From contig NZHD01000030.1 of assembly GCA_002691205.1 (NCBI GenBank), positions 1 through 35,369 on the forward strand: 35,369 bases of DNA, written 5' to 3'. Positions within the stretch are counted from its first letter, which is position 1. Each line of letters opens with the position of its first letter. Source of the DNA: Deltaproteobacteria bacterium (GTDB lineage Bacteria; Myxococcota_A; UBA9160; UBA4427). The notes under the pieces were generated by a model. That model was given only the letters and a program-made list of their open reading frames with translations, had not been told where the DNA came from and did not search any database. A program made the translations under genes and the position numbers. Of this stretch, positions 1-9,009 are shown piece by piece.

Positions 1-299
1 ACGATCGGATCGTGGACTGTGACGAGTTTTGTGCCATCAGGGAAAGTGGCTTCCACTTGAACTTCCGGAATCATCTCGGCGACACCGTCCATGACATCTT
101 CTCGCGTGAGCAGCGTGGCCCCGTAATCCATCAGTTCAGAGACGGTTCGGCCGTCGCGGGCTCCTTCAAGGATAGCGGCCGAGATATAAGCCACGGCTTC
201 TGGATAATTCAGTTTAAGGCCGCGCTCTTTCCTGCGCTCGGCGACCAAGCCGGCTGTGAAGACCAGCAGTTTGTCTTTTTCTCGCGGACTCAAATCCAT
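1..299 (-). CDS. ureA: Urease gamma subunit, 3' end cut by window edge
   Basis: Small structural subunit of urease, the cytoplasmic nickel enzyme that hydrolyses urea to ammonia and carbamate. The 99 visible residues begin [20 protein letters not shown] and end VTVHDPI. They show the typical family sequence: [21 protein letters not shown] in the middle, then the [14 protein letters not shown] ending. The family is about 100 residues, so only the last one or two codons and the stop lie outside the window. The ATG at 299 is preceded by a good ribosome binding site, AAAGGAGAG, about 7 bases upstream. It lies 70 bases downstream of ureD on the same strand, so the two are probably one operon, with ureB and ureC expected beyond the left edge. 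Confidence 0.96.
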   Translation of the reverse strand, partial: MDLSPREKDKLLVFTAGLVAERRKERGLKLNYPEAVAYISAAILEGARDGRTVSELMDYGATLLTREDVMDGVAEMIPEVQVEATFPDGTKLVTVHDPI

Positions 300-369
300 T
301 TTGCTCTCTCCTTTTGGCTGCATTTTCTGCAACCCGTTTGAGCAGTCTCCTGCTTCTCCCCGTTCAGCC

Positions 370-1314
370 TCAGGTCGCCCAGATCCGTGCGGCGGGAGAA
401 GCCGAAGGAAGCAGATGCTCGCGCAGCGAAGAAAAGCAATCGAGGAGGGTGCGTGTTTGGGAAGCCAACCCGCGCACAATCATCAAATCTGCGCGGAGCG
501 TGGCGGCGAGTCTGACTCGCTGGCCGGTCAGGGACTCAATCCGGCCCCTGACCTTGGCCAGTGATTCCGTCCCGCAACCTGTACATACAAGCGTTCCTGT
601 GGTCGTGTAGCCGGCCAATCCCCAGGCTGCATCGAGACTTTCTCCTCCTCCTTGATACTGGTTTCGCTCGATCCATAGGGGACGTCCCGATCGGAAGAGG
701 GAAAAACTCTGCTCGCAACGACCGTGGCTGAAATGCGATTTGGCGGCCGGTCGCCCCAAGCCGTAGATGTCCCAGCCAAGGAAGCGTGAATCGCTTTCCA
801 TGTGCACCTGAGTTGAGATCCGACTCTCGCTGGCATCGTAGAGCAGGGTCTCTTGAGGAGTCCACTCGAGACAGGCCCCTTGGGCCAGACGTAGGTCAGC
901 GTGTTGGCTCGCCTGAGGACCCGCGCTCTTGTAGAAGCGAGTCGCACCGGGCGTCGTGATCAGGGCGTGGGCCATTTCACCTACTTCAACATCAATCTTC
1001 AGTCGATCCCCCCCCACGATGCCGCCGGGTGGATGTACGAGGATGATCTGGCAGCTGTCGTGCCCGCGCGGATAAAAAGGCTTCTGGATCAAAAGCGGAC
1101 CTTCGTGTCTTCGGGCCATGATCCGGCTTCGCCCATGCCTTCGGCCCACTTTAACCGAGAGGTGAGCTTTCCATCCTTTTTGAAGGAGGTTCTGACCCTC
1201 GCGGAGAGGGCGTGATGTCGGCGGATCCGTGCTCTCGCCTTCGATGTTTGTCAGAGGCATAGAGTGATCCGCATCCATCTCACTGGAGTGCGGTCCGGTT
1301 GGGGGAACTCTCAT
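370..1314 (-). CDS. ureD: Urease accessory protein UreD
   Basis: UreD (UreH) is the scaffold that binds apo-urease and recruits UreF/UreG for nickel insertion. The 314-residue frame carries family landmarks: [11 protein letters not shown] near residue 47, [13 protein letters not shown] at about 73-85, [12 protein letters not shown] at about 94-105, [11 protein letters not shown] at about 120-130 and [12 protein letters not shown] at about 148-160. UreD proteins are usually 260-300 residues, so the first 18-45 residues here may not be translated. Internal ATGs at 1278 and 1260 are possible alternative starts. It is the first visible gene of the minus-strand urease operon, followed by ureA. No convincing sigma-70 promoter was seen upstream of it. 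Confidence 0.93.
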   Translation of the reverse strand: MRVPPTGPHSSEMDADHSMPLTNIEGESTDPPTSRPLREGQNLLQKGWKAHLSVKVGRRHGRSRIMARRHEGPLLIQKPFYPRGHDSCQIILVHPPGGIVGGDRLKIDVEVGEMAHALITTPGATRFYKSAGPQASQHADLRLAQGACLEWTPQETLLYDASESRISTQVHMESDSRFLGWDIYGLGRPAAKSHFSHGRCEQSFSLFRSGRPLWIERNQYQGGGESLDAAWGLAGYTTTGTLVCTGCGTESLAKVRGRIESLTGQRVRLAATLRADLMIVRGLASQTRTLLDCFSSLREHLLPSASPAARIWAT

Positions 1315-1716
1315 TGAAGTGTCATCTGCATTGTCTCAAGAGCATACCAACGCCAAGTCAATCTGGGTCCAAGGATTCCGTATACGAGAAGAGTGAAAGC
1401 AAAAGTGTGCATACAGAATCAAGCGATCGGATACGCGTGGCGGGCCGGCCGTGTTTCGGGGCCCGATTCATGGCAAGGTTCAAGCTACCTGCCCGGCGCC
1501 CAATCCTGCACTCGGTTCAAGGGCTAGGCGACCTGTGGCTGCTCAACATGAGGACAGAAGCGGAGCAATCATTGGGCGGAAACTGAAACACGGAGAGCCA
1601 AACAGGGCCTTTGTGTGCATATAAAAACCCCAACGGGCCATTTTGAATACATCTCTCCAGTGGTACAAATTTTGCTTTTTACAAAGCCTCATGGCGATGG
1701 GTCAAACAAAGACGAA
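1315..1716. other. Intergenic region between ureD and reductase gene
   Basis: A 402-base stretch between the end of the reductase gene and the start of ureD, both on the minus strand. It should contain the promoter of the urease operon, but I could not pick a convincing -35/-10 pair. The short plus-strand open frame within 1299-1586 has no ribosome binding site and no recognisable protein character. The only notable site is a sigma-54-like sequence near 1661, listed separately. Confidence 0.6.
1661..1676 (+). promoter_or_regulatory. Sigma-54 (-24/-12) promoter-like sequence
   Basis: The bases TGGTAC-AAATT-TTGCT match the RpoN consensus TGGCAC-N5-TTGCW with one mismatch and exact spacing. A transcript would begin near 1688 and run rightwards, antisense to the reductase gene at 1717-2760, so its target is not obvious. 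It may be a chance match. Confidence 0.3.
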
Positions 1717-2760
1717 TCATGCATCCGGATACTCAACCCGCACACCCTCTGAACGAAGCAGTCCCTGACACGTCAGCACCCAGCCTTCCGCGACTTGACT
1801 GTCATCGAGTCCTCCGTCGTTCTCACGCATCTCCACGGTGCCGCCTTTAACCAGGGCCATGCAAGCTCCACAGTACCCCTCCAGGCAGGCACAGGGAGCA
1901 TCGAGACCGGCTCGATGGCAAGCCTCAAGGATCGTCTCGCCTTCCCCAACGACCAGTTCGGTCTCCTGCCCATCGAGGTAAATCACCACCTTCGATGATG
2001 CTTCGCCCTCCTCGCGCTCCGCGGGATGATCCAGCGCTTCGAGTTCGGGGGAAAGGAATCGCTCAATAAAAATTCTATCCGAGGGGACGCCGGCCGTGGC
2101 TAAGGCCGCTTCGACTACGTCCATGTAGGCGCCTGGCCCACACACATAAAAATCAGCCGATAACGCGTTTGAAATGAGGGCTCCTGCCGCAGTCACATCT
2201 AGGAAACCATCGACTTCATCGAGACGGTGAACCACCTCCAGCCGATCGGCGTGCGCACTCGCCAACTCATCGAGCTCCTTGCGAAAGATAATCGACCCCT
2301 CGTCTCGATTGGCGTACACCAATTGAATGGAGCGCTGAGTTGTCGCTAACGCCGATTTCACCAATGAGATCACAGGCGTGATCCCGCTTCCCCCGGCAAA
2401 CAGAACAAGCTGCGTGGAGCGGTCCTGAAGGCAAAAGTTCCCGGCGGGCTTCATGACCTTCAGAACGTCTCCCACGGTCACATGATCGTTAAACCAGTTC
2501 GATGCTCGCCCTTCGGCAACACGTTTCACCGTGACTTTTTTTTCAGCATCGACGTCAGGCGAACTGGCTAAGGAATAACACCGCACAAGTGGATGCTCTT
2601 CGACCGTTACGCCAAAGGTTAAAAATTGACCCGCCCGATACTTAAAAGTCTCCTTGAGACCATCGGGCACACCAAAAACGAGAGATCTTGCGTCGGCTGT
2701 CTCTTCGATAATCCGTACCACTTCCAACTCATAGTAAGGTCCGCTCTGCTCTGTCGTCAC
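1717..2760 (-). CDS. Ferredoxin-type NAD(P)H:flavin reductase of a Rieske oxygenase (KshB-like)
   Basis: Three-domain electron-transfer reductase that passes electrons from NAD(P)H through FAD to a [2Fe-2S] centre, usually feeding a Rieske-type monooxygenase. Visible motifs are RCYSLASSP at residues 60-68 (FAD), GGSGITP at 123-129 and CGPG at 207-210 (NAD binding), and a C-terminal plant-type ferredoxin with C292, C297, C300 and C331. This order, with the ferredoxin at the C terminus and 347 residues, matches 3-ketosteroid 9-alpha-hydroxylase reductase (KshB) and phenylacetyl-CoA epoxidase reductase. No oxygenase gene is adjacent, so the substrate is unknown. The start is GTG, with GAGGAG 11 bases upstream, and it overlaps the stop of the upstream lipoprotein gene (GTGA), so the two are translationally coupled. 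Confidence 0.9.
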   Translation of the reverse strand: MTTEQSGPYYELEVVRIIEETADARSLVFGVPDGLKETFKYRAGQFLTFGVTVEEHPLVRCYSLASSPDVDAEKKVTVKRVAEGRASNWFNDHVTVGDVLKVMKPAGNFCLQDRSTQLVLFAGGSGITPVISLVKSALATTQRSIQLVYANRDEGSIIFRKELDELASAHADRLEVVHRLDEVDGFLDVTAAGALISNALSADFYVCGPGAYMDVVEAALATAGVPSDRIFIERFLSPELEALDHPAEREEGEASSKVVIYLDGQETELVVGEGETILEACHRAGLDAPCACLEGYCGACMALVKGGTVEMRENDGGLDDSQVAEGWVLTCQGLLRSEGVRVEYPDA

Positions 2761-3116
2761 TTGGTTCCGCGCTCCTCAATCGCTTCAAGACCCACCTCGA
2801 TCTCGGGCTTTCGCCCTTCGAGTGGAATCAGCTGCACAAAAATATCCTCGGGCTGAAGGTGGGCGTGTCCCTCCCATTCTCGACTCACCAACACCACTTG
2901 CTGGCTTCGGTATCCCTCTTTCTCAAACTGAAAAACATGCCCCCGGTTCGCCTTCAGCTCCACCGTCTGACGGCCGGCTTCTGGAAGCCTCCGCCCATCG
3001 ACAAAAATCGTAACAGGGACCGGCTCTACCGTAATCGGCACTCGCTGAACGGGCGCGCAGGCCATAAACCCACACACCAAAACCCCAAGGGCCCAAAATC
3101 CGTATTTTCCGATCAC
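2757..3116 (-). CDS. Small lipoprotein with PEGA-like domain
   Basis: Predicted 119-residue lipoprotein of unknown role. I chose the GTG at 3116 because GGGGGAGGA lies only 5 bases upstream and it gives a normal lipoprotein signal: [20 protein letters not shown], with Cys20 as the likely lipidated residue. The longer frame, reaching 3221, has a weaker start. The mature part contains [12 protein letters not shown], then [18 protein letters not shown], which resembles PEGA domains (surface-layer-like modules that usually read V.VDG..... G.H.....GY). It ends in an overlap with the reductase start, so the two form a transcription unit. It is divergent from serC. A functional link with the reductase is not evident. 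Confidence 0.75.
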   Translation of the reverse strand: MIGKYGFWALGVLVCGFMACAPVQRVPITVEPVPVTIFVDGRRLPEAGRQTVELKANRGHVFQFEKEGYRSQQVVLVSREWEGHAHLQPEDIFVQLIPLEGRKPEIEVGLEAIEERGTK

Positions 3117-3271
3117 CCGATCCTCCCCCAACAACATCGACACTCTTGGCCAGGGATCCACAGGATCCACTGGCTCGAGAGGGGACGATGATTCTAACCC
3201 GGCTGGCTGTGCTCTGCCCACGCGATAGACTCCGCGCCCGAGACCAATCCAAAGTCAATCAAAGGAAACCC

Positions 3272-4420
3272 ATGAAGCCCGAAAAACGACCCGCACGTCC
3301 CTATTTTTCGTCAGGCCCCTGCGCCAAGCGACCCGGCTGGTCTTTGGACGGTCTTGAGGGGGCTCTTCTGGGTCGCTCCCATCGAGCGGCCCCAACCCGA
3401 GCCCGGCTACAGGCCGTCATCGACCTGTCTCGCTCCATCCTGAATCTGCCCGACGACTATCGACTGGGCATCGTTCCGGCCTCAGATACGGGTGCCCTTG
3501 AAATGGCCCTGTGGTCCCTCCTGGGCGAACGAGGAGTCGATGTCTTGGCTTGGGAAAGTTTCGGCCGTGACTGGCTCACAGACGCAGAGAAACAGCTTGG
3601 ACTGAGCGATCTGCGGGGTCTCACCGCCGACTATGGAAAACTCCCGGACCTCAGCGAAGTCGACTTTAGCCGAGATGTGGTTTTCACTTGGAACGGGACC
3701 ACCTCAGGAGTGCGCGTTCCAAACGCAGATTGGATTCCAGCGGAACGAGAGGGTTTGGTGATCTGTGACGCGACCTCGGCCGTCTTCGCCATGGACATTC
3801 CCATCGAAAAGCTCGATGTGGTCACATGGTCGTGGCAGAAAGTGCTAGGGGGAGAGGCCGCGCATGGCATGCTGGCTCTGTCTCCGAAGGCCGTCGAGCG
3901 ACTCGAAAATTATGTCCCGGACCGCCCTCTCCCCAAGATCTTTCGCATGACCAAGGGGGGAGAAATCAACGAGGGGCTTTTCAAAGCCGCCACCATCAAT
4001 ACTCCTTCCATGCTGGCCGTCGAGGACGCCGTGGACGCACTCCAATGGGCGGAGGAGATCGGTGGCTTGCCCGCTCTCATCGAGCGCTCGGAGGCCAACT
4101 TGGCGTCCATTGCCCAGTGGGTGGAGCGAACCGATTGGGTGGACTTTTTGGCCGAAGAGACCCCAACGCGCTCCTGCACTTCGATCTGTCTGCAAATTGT
4201 GGATGAATGGTTCGTCGCCCAATCCGAAGCGGATCGAAGCAGCTTTGCAAAAGACCTTGGACGGCTGCTGGACGGAGAAGGCATCGCCTTCGACATTAAT
4301 TCCTATGCCAAAGCCCCTCCCGGACTCCGAATATGGGGGGGCGCTACAGTCGACAACAGCGACATCCAGGCCTTGTTGCCCTGGCTGGATTGGGCTTTCG
4401 AAAAACTCAAGAAGAGCTAG
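3272..4420 (+). CDS. serC: Phosphoserine aminotransferase
   Basis: Pyridoxal-phosphate enzyme of serine synthesis, converting 3-phosphohydroxypyruvate and glutamate to phosphoserine and 2-oxoglutarate in the cytoplasm. The 382 residues begin [20 protein letters not shown] and include the cofactor pocket, [14 protein letters not shown] at 68-81, [12 protein letters not shown] at 164-175 and the Schiff-base lysine K190 in [11 protein letters not shown]. The length and the [13 protein letters not shown] opening fit the alphaproteobacterial/Methanosarcina subtype, not the E. coli one. The ATG at 3272 follows AAAGGAAAC; the frame is open further upstream but without family similarity. It is a single gene, divergent from the lipoprotein and convergent with the coiled-coil gene. 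No serA or serB is present here. Confidence 0.93.
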   Translation: MKPEKRPARPYFSSGPCAKRPGWSLDGLEGALLGRSHRAAPTRARLQAVIDLSRSILNLPDDYRLGIVPASDTGALEMALWSLLGERGVDVLAWESFGRDWLTDAEKQLGLSDLRGLTADYGKLPDLSEVDFSRDVVFTWNGTTSGVRVPNADWIPAEREGLVICDATSAVFAMDIPIEKLDVVTWSWQKVLGGEAAHGMLALSPKAVERLENYVPDRPLPKIFRMTKGGEINEGLFKAATINTPSMLAVEDAVDALQWAEEIGGLPALIERSEANLASIAQWVERTDWVDFLAEETPTRSCTSICLQIVDEWFVAQSEADRSSFAKDLGRLLDGEGIAFDINSYAKAPPGLRIWGGATVDNSDIQALLPWLDWAFEKLKKS

Positions 4421-4452
4421 CCGCTGCTTCTTGGGCCTTCAACAGGGGTATT

Positions 4453-5181
4453 TCAGGCGTTTGGATCCACCGAAGCGGACTCGGACGCTGCACGCGTATC
4501 CGAATCCTCGGGATCGAGCATGGCGACCCGGAGTGCTCTGAGTCGCTCCACTTCTTCTTGCTGAGTCCGCAGTCGATCTTTCTTAGCATCCAACTCGCTG
4601 CGCATTGAGACATACAGCAGCTCCTGGGTGGACAGCTTGCGTTTCAAGCGAGCGACTGTTTTTGCATGATCTACAGACTCCGCACGAGCTTTTCCAGCCA
4701 GAGCTTCTGCGGCTTCGACGCGGGCCTCCAATTTTTCAATCACGGCCCCGTCGAGTTGCGTTTTCTCTACGGGCGCCGAAGGCTGAGCGCTCGACTTACG
4801 CAGCCGGCTCAACTCTTGAGATAAACCCAATGACTCCTCTCGAGCTTCATCTCTCTCGCGCCGCGACTGCTCAAGCGTCTTCTCTAGGTCTGCGAGAGCG
4901 GATGCTGCGACTGCTGTTCCTCCTGAAGCGTTCTGCTTAACGGATTTGCGTTTTGCTTTTTCGAGTCGCTTGCGCAGTTCTGCAAGCTCACCCGCGTGGT
5001 TTGAGATTTTTTTTGCATCCTTCTCACGCTGGGCCCGCGCTTCGTCAAGTTGTCCCTCAAGTTTTTGTACCAAACCAAGCGCATCCGTCGACTTCACCTG
5101 AGCGGCTCTCGCCCGTACAAAGAAAAAGATACCGATCGCAATACCAGTGGCTGATAACAGAAATGGACCTGTTTCCTGCAT
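4453..5181 (-). CDS. Membrane-anchored coiled-coil protein, unknown function
   Basis: 242 residues with one N-terminal membrane segment (about residues 7-23, FLLSATGIAIGIFFFVRA), followed by a long, highly charged heptad-like region to about residue 220. Runs such as KLEGQLDEARAQREKDAKK and LRKRLEKAKRKS indicate extended coiled coil, with an Ala/Ser-rich break near 85-95. Such proteins are often called RmuC-like or cell-envelope spacers, but no RmuC nuclease domain is present and I do not recognise a family. The ATG at 5181 is preceded by GGAG. It lies 32 bases downstream of the MFS gene, so co-transcription is likely. Function unknown. Confidence 0.75.
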   Translation of the reverse strand: MQETGPFLLSATGIAIGIFFFVRARAAQVKSTDALGLVQKLEGQLDEARAQREKDAKKISNHAGELAELRKRLEKAKRKSVKQNASGGTAVAASALADLEKTLEQSRRERDEAREESLGLSQELSRLRKSSAQPSAPVEKTQLDGAVIEKLEARVEAAEALAGKARAESVDHAKTVARLKRKLSTQELLYVSMRSELDAKKDRLRTQQEEVERLRALRVAMLDPEDSDTRAASESASVDPNA

Positions 5182-5200
5182 GTTTTCTACTCCGTGATAA

Positions 5201-5214
5201 GACTGAATTCAGTC
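5201..5214. promoter_or_regulatory. Perfect 14-bp palindrome between MFS and coiled-coil genes
   Basis: GACTGAATTCAGTC is a perfect dyad. It touches the stop codon of the MFS gene and ends 20 bases before the next start. It could bind a dimeric regulator or form a small hairpin between the two cistrons; there is no following T-tract in either direction, so it is not a classical terminator. Confidence 0.3.
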
Positions 5215-6419
5215 TACTCAAGTTCTCTCGTTCTCGTTAGCAACGCCATTCCCAAAATCAGAAAAATCATGCATGTCGACGAGACGAGAAGTGTAGTGTG
5301 CAACCCCACCGCAGTCACCGAAAACCCGACCCATAAAGACCCCAGCGGAGCCCCCCCCGTGAACCCGAGTTGATAAATCGAAAGAACCCTCCCGCGTTCA
5401 AGGGCGGGCGCGGCCTCTTGAAAGAGAGTTCGGGTCGAATTGATGAAAACAGCTCCACAGAGCCCCCAGAACAAGGTCAAGAGAACCATCAGAAGAAAGG
5501 GCACTCCCGTGGAGATCACGATTTGTGCCGTAGCTCCAAGACCCAGCGCCCAGAGCGCGGCCAAGCCTTTCCGCCGAACCCCTCGTCGACGTAGAATCAG
5601 TGAACCCAAGATCGTTCCTAATGGAAACATCATGAGCACCAGGGAAAGAGAGGCCACACCGCCATGGTAATAATCACGCACGAGCAGTGGGAAAACGACG
5701 GTGTACGGGCCGAGAAAGAGAATGCCCACCGCTACGACCATCACGACAGGTAGCCTGAGCGATGGATTTTTAGCCACAATGCTCACACCCGCGCGCATTT
5801 CACTCCACCGGATGCGACCGCCTGACGGACGTTGCGGTTCAGATCTCGGCAAGAAGCGAGCTCCAAACGCTCCAGCCGCAACAATCAGAGCTTGAAGAAC
5901 CAGCATGGGCGCGCTGCCCACGAAGCGAGCTCCGGCTGCAAGCAGTGTCCCCACCGCCTGCATCCCAAATTGCACGGCCGTCATCGCAGTCACGGATCGC
6001 ATCATATTCTCGCCAGCCACTCGGGAAAGCAGAAGATCTCGAGCCGGCATGGTAAAGGCCTGCAACGTTCCAATCGAAAACGCGTAAAGAATCAGCAGCC
6101 CCATATCCAGGTGCCCTAGGGCTGACAATGCGGCTAAGGCCAACATCGGAATGGCCGCGAGGAGATGTAAAAGCATGAGAACTCGACGTGGATCGGTTCG
6201 ATCCGCCACGGCGCCGCCGGCCATGAGTAAAACGAGCGAAGGAAGCATGATCGAGGTCTGAGCTAAGCCCACCCAATCCCCGCTCGCTTGCAATTCACCC
6301 ACCACAATCCAACTAAACAGGACCTGCTGCATGCCCCAAGCCCCGAACCAGCTGCCGGTATTCATCAGAAACCAACGGAATCCCGTCGCTCGATCAGCAT
6401 TTTCTCTCATATTGGGCAT
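5214..6419 (-). CDS. MFS transporter, EntS/MFS_3-like
   Basis: About 401 residues with roughly 12 hydrophobic segments. The N-terminal half has WFGAWGMQQVLFSWIVV, then the MFS loop 2-3 signature GGAVADRTDPRRVLML (pattern G..aDr..rr..l). Similarity in style is to the MFS_3 group that includes enterobactin exporter EntS and macrolide efflux proteins, so export of a small molecule is likely; the substrate is not inferable. I chose the ATG at 6419 (MPNMRENADRATG...); a TTG at 6491 would add 24 residues without a membrane segment. It is followed by the coiled-coil gene on the same strand and is divergent from the SMUG1 gene. Confidence 0.85.
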   Translation of the reverse strand: MPNMRENADRATGFRWFLMNTGSWFGAWGMQQVLFSWIVVGELQASGDWVGLAQTSIMLPSLVLLMAGGAVADRTDPRRVLMLLHLLAAIPMLALAALSALGHLDMGLLILYAFSIGTLQAFTMPARDLLLSRVAGENMMRSVTAMTAVQFGMQAVGTLLAAGARFVGSAPMLVLQALIVAAGAFGARFLPRSEPQRPSGGRIRWSEMRAGVSIVAKNPSLRLPVVMVVAVGILFLGPYTVVFPLLVRDYYHGGVASLSLVLMMFPLGTILGSLILRRRGVRRKGLAALWALGLGATAQIVISTGVPFLLMVLLTLFWGLCGAVFINSTRTLFQEAAPALERGRVLSIYQLGFTGGAPLGSLWVGFSVTAVGLHTTLLVSSTCMIFLILGMALLTRTRELE

Positions 6420-6580
6420 AGCGGACGAAGTGGGCTCATCCAAAATCAAAGCTCCGTGTGGCCGTTGCGAGTCGGTGTAAACAGACCACAATACGACCTA
6501 AGGGTGACCCGGTGAGACAGTACCCGATTCATCACACGGCGCACCGCAAGACAAAAGCTTAAACTCAGGAGTCCGCTGTC

Positions 6581-7327
6581 ATGCCCGTCGCCGATCGTTT
6601 AATCAAAGCCACCCGTGCTCTCTCCAAAGAGGTCGAAGGCCTTCACTTCAGCGGGGCCGTCAGCCACATTTACAATCCCACCGCGTATGCCAAAAGACCG
6701 CATTACCAGTACATCCGACGATACGGCAATACCCCCAAGCGGGTCATCTTACTGGGAATGAACCCGGGCCCTTTCGGGATGGCCCAAACCGGAGTTCCAT
6801 TCGGAGAGGTCTCTTACGTACGTGATTGGCTAGGGATCGAAGCACCGGTGGGTCAACCCGTTCAACCCAACCCAAAACGCCCCATTCAAGGCTTCGCCTG
6901 TGAACGAAGCGAGGTGAGCGGCGCCCGACTCTGGGGAGCCATCTCAAAACACTACGCCCACCCGAACGCGTTTTTCAAAGATCACTTCGTAGCCAACTAC
7001 TGCCCCCTTATTTTCATGGAGCAAAGCGGAAGAAACATCACGCCCGATAAGCTGCGCCCTGAAGAACGCACCCCCCTGTTCGAGGCCTGCGATCGCTTTC
7101 TCATTCGCCTCAATCAAATTTTGGAGCCCGCATGGGTCATCGGCGTCGGGCGATTTTCGACGCTTCGAGCGGAAACCGTCCTGGGCTCCCAAGGCCCCAA
7201 AATTGGCCAAATCCTTCACCCTAGCCCCGCCAATCCCAGGGCCAATCGAAACTGGGAAGGTGAAGTCAAACAACAACTTCTCGATCAAGGACTGTGCAAA
7301 CCGAGATCGGAAACAAAAAGAAAATGA
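6581..7327 (+). CDS. Single-strand-selective uracil-DNA glycosylase (SMUG1 type)
   Basis: Base-excision repair enzyme that removes uracil (and in the family also 5-hydroxymethyluracil) from DNA. The 248 residues carry the SMUG1 signature LLGMNPGPFGMAQTGVPFG at 57-75, with N61 as the water-coordinating residue of motif 1. Motif 2 is HPSPANPR at 213-220, with H213. Both motifs are of SMUG1 type and not of UDG family 1, 4 or 5. Bacterial SMUG1 homologues are known in scattered lineages, including Geobacter. The ATG at 6581 has AGGAG 9 bases upstream. The cyclophilin gene follows 67 bases downstream on the same strand. Confidence 0.94.
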   Translation: MPVADRLIKATRALSKEVEGLHFSGAVSHIYNPTAYAKRPHYQYIRRYGNTPKRVILLGMNPGPFGMAQTGVPFGEVSYVRDWLGIEAPVGQPVQPNPKRPIQGFACERSEVSGARLWGAISKHYAHPNAFFKDHFVANYCPLIFMEQSGRNITPDKLRPEERTPLFEACDRFLIRLNQILEPAWVIGVGRFSTLRAETVLGSQGPKIGQILHPSPANPRANRNWEGEVKQQLLDQGLCKPRSETKRK

Positions 7328-7394
7328 GTTGCAGGTGGTGGAGCTGAAATCTGGAGGTACCCTAGGCCATCTTCGTTATTGGAGATCTAATATC

Positions 7395-8123
7395 ATGACA
7401 CTAAAAATACCCCGAAGAGTTCAACTCAGTGTAGTTCTTGTGTGTGTACTCTTTCTATTCGGTTGTTCCGACGGAAACGCAACGTCTCAGACGAGCCCTG
7501 TCAAAAACGCCGAGAACACTCAAACATCACAGAGCCAAGGAGAAAAAGTGGGCCTTACCGCAATCGACGCCTTCATCGAATCGCAGAACATCGACCAGAC
7601 CAAGAGCAACTGGAAAACCAGTCTGCCCAAGCCACCCCAAGTTGAGTTTGAATCCGACAAGACGTACTACTGGAACTTGGAGACCAATGTCGGAACCATC
7701 AAGATCAAGCTCGACCCTGAAGTCGCTCCCATGCATGTGACGAGCACGGCTTACCTGACTCGACTTGGTTTCTACGACGACGTCGTTTTTCACAGAGTCA
7801 TCGATGGTTTTATGGCGCAAGGGGGAGATCCTCTCGGACGCGGCACAGGAGGCCCCGGCTACAATTATGATGGTGAGTTCTCACCCAGCGCGCGCCACGA
7901 TCGTCCAGGACTGCTGAGTATGGCGAACGCCGGCCCCGGGACAGACGGGAGCCAATTCTTCATCACCTTCGTTCCCACGCCCCACCTCGACGGGAAGCAC
8001 ACTCTCTTCGGAGAAGTCGTAGAGGGCATGGACACCGTCTCAGCCCTCGAAAAAAAGGGCAGCCGCAGCGGTCAAACCAGCGAGCCCCTTTTCATCGAAA
8101 AGGCCACCATAGAGGTGGAATAG
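7395..8123 (+). CDS. Lipoprotein cyclophilin-type peptidyl-prolyl isomerase
   Basis: 242-residue cyclophilin that speeds cis/trans isomerisation at proline. The N terminus is a lipoprotein signal: basic MTLKIPRRVQ, hydrophobic stretch, and lipobox LFGC with Cys24, so it probably acts in the periplasm attached to a membrane. A Ser/Thr/Gln-rich linker (about 25-60) precedes the catalytic domain. That domain shows VVFHRVIDGFMAQGGDP, NAGPGTDGSQFFIT and LDGKHTLFGEV, all core active-site motifs. I chose the ATG at 7395, with GGAGA upstream, because the longer frame overlapping the SMUG1 gene lacks a signal. A strong terminator follows 40 bases after the stop. Confidence 0.93.
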   Translation: MTLKIPRRVQLSVVLVCVLFLFGCSDGNATSQTSPVKNAENTQTSQSQGEKVGLTAIDAFIESQNIDQTKSNWKTSLPKPPQVEFESDKTYYWNLETNVGTIKIKLDPEVAPMHVTSTAYLTRLGFYDDVVFHRVIDGFMAQGGDPLGRGTGGPGYNYDGEFSPSARHDRPGLLSMANAGPGTDGSQFFITFVPTPHLDGKHTLFGEVVEGMDTVSALEKKGSRSGQTSEPLFIEKATIEVE

Positions 8124-8163
8124 AGCCCTTTTCGCGCAACCGGATTCAAAGAGCAAGGAAATT

Positions 8164-8203
8164 GGGCCCCATCGGTTGATGCCGATTCGGGCCCTTTTTT
8201 TTT
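8164..8203 (+). terminator. Intrinsic terminator after cyclophilin gene
   Basis: Arms GGGCCC-C-ATCGG and CCGAT-TC-GGGCCC enclose a 6-base loop (TTGATG) and are followed directly by nine T residues. The stem has 11 pairs with a small internal loop. It ends the SMUG1-cyclophilin unit and separates it from the convergent gene at 8218. Confidence 0.92.
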
Positions 8204-8217
8204 CCGGTCAAGCAAAA

Positions 8218-8976
8218 TCATTGAGCCACGGGACCGAGAAGGAGTCCATGTCGAGAAATTGAAAACCGACTTCCTGTGCCCACATAAAGCACGGGCCGGA
8301 GACTTTCAACCACGGCCTCTGGGTTCAACGTAGGAACTGAAATCAGTTGCAGCTCAAGCGAGGGATGGAAGCGGCCTCGCGGATCGAGGCCCGCTTCTTT
8401 CGGACTCAAAGAATGAAGTTTTACACCCGAAAACCCCTGGGCAAGAGCAGCCTCTACCGCTCTCGCTTTGAGACGAGAGGCATCGCTCGCCTGGTCGATG
8501 GCGGCCACATACATACAAAGCCTTTTTGAAGGGCGCCCCTTCGCAACCTTTTCGAAAAACGCCCGCCCGTCTTCAAGGCGTCCATGCAACTCCCTCTGCA
8601 ACAGCGGAGCGTCCGGAACGGACGTGGCTTCATCTAGAAAACTCAGATCGTCGTGCCAAAGGCACATGAAAAGACGCCCCTGAGTCGTGATGTAGCGAGA
8701 ATGAGTGCCTTGAGTGCGATCGCTCAATGCGAGTTCAATCCGCGAGCCCCAATTCACCGCAAAACGGCTTCCCGACTGATCCGCCGAAAGAGCGCGTGAG
8801 GTCTTAGGGGGGTCCAGCACCTGGACGTGATAACGGAGCCCCGGACATCCTTCAGCCCATGGGTCGTAGCCCTCCGGTTCACTGTAGAGCACATCCCCAA
8901 GCTCGAAACGGCAGGCTCCCACGGCCCCCGAAAGCGCCCTGGGTACGGCCCACTTAAAATTCTGAAAAAAGTCCAA
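8218..8976 (-). CDS. Hypothetical protein, 252 residues
   Basis: I do not recognise this protein. It appears soluble: there is no signal peptide or membrane segment. The sequence is balanced in composition, with features such as SRFAVNWGSRIELALSDRTQ at about 69-88, GRLFMCLWHDDLSFLD at about 100-115 and a C-terminal LYVGTGSRFSISRHGLLLG. The start appears to be TTG at 8976, with AGGAGG 12 bases upstream; no ATG is available nearby. It lies 33 bases downstream of the 73-residue gene on the same strand and is likely co-transcribed with it. The 3' end faces the cyclophilin terminator. Its neighbour across the shared promoter region is the degenerate recombinase. Confidence 0.7.
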   Translation of the reverse strand: MDFFQNFKWAVPRALSGAVGACRFELGDVLYSEPEGYDPWAEGCPGLRYHVQVLDPPKTSRALSADQSGSRFAVNWGSRIELALSDRTQGTHSRYITTQGRLFMCLWHDDLSFLDEATSVPDAPLLQRELHGRLEDGRAFFEKVAKGRPSKRLCMYVAAIDQASDASRLKARAVEAALAQGFSGVKLHSLSPKEAGLDPRGRFHPSLELQLISVPTLNPEAVVESLRPVLYVGTGSRFSISRHGLLLGPVAQ

Positions 8977-9009
8977 ACGCCCCTGCTCCCTCCTGGGTTC
9001 CGAGGGAGC

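Noticed and set aside
12..341. Plus-strand open frame of 109 residues at the left edge
   Set aside because: It lies opposite ureA, whose minus-strand protein is clearly conserved; the plus frame has no family resemblance.
1299..1586. Plus-strand 95-residue frame upstream of ureD
   Set aside because: No ribosome binding site, no protein-like pattern, and it starts inside the ureD 5' end on the other strand.
3137..3221. Longer N terminus for the PEGA-like lipoprotein (starts at 3221 or 3137)
   Set aside because: These add a non-signal, Pro-rich stretch. The GTG at 3116 has a much better ribosome binding site and gives a proper lipoprotein signal.
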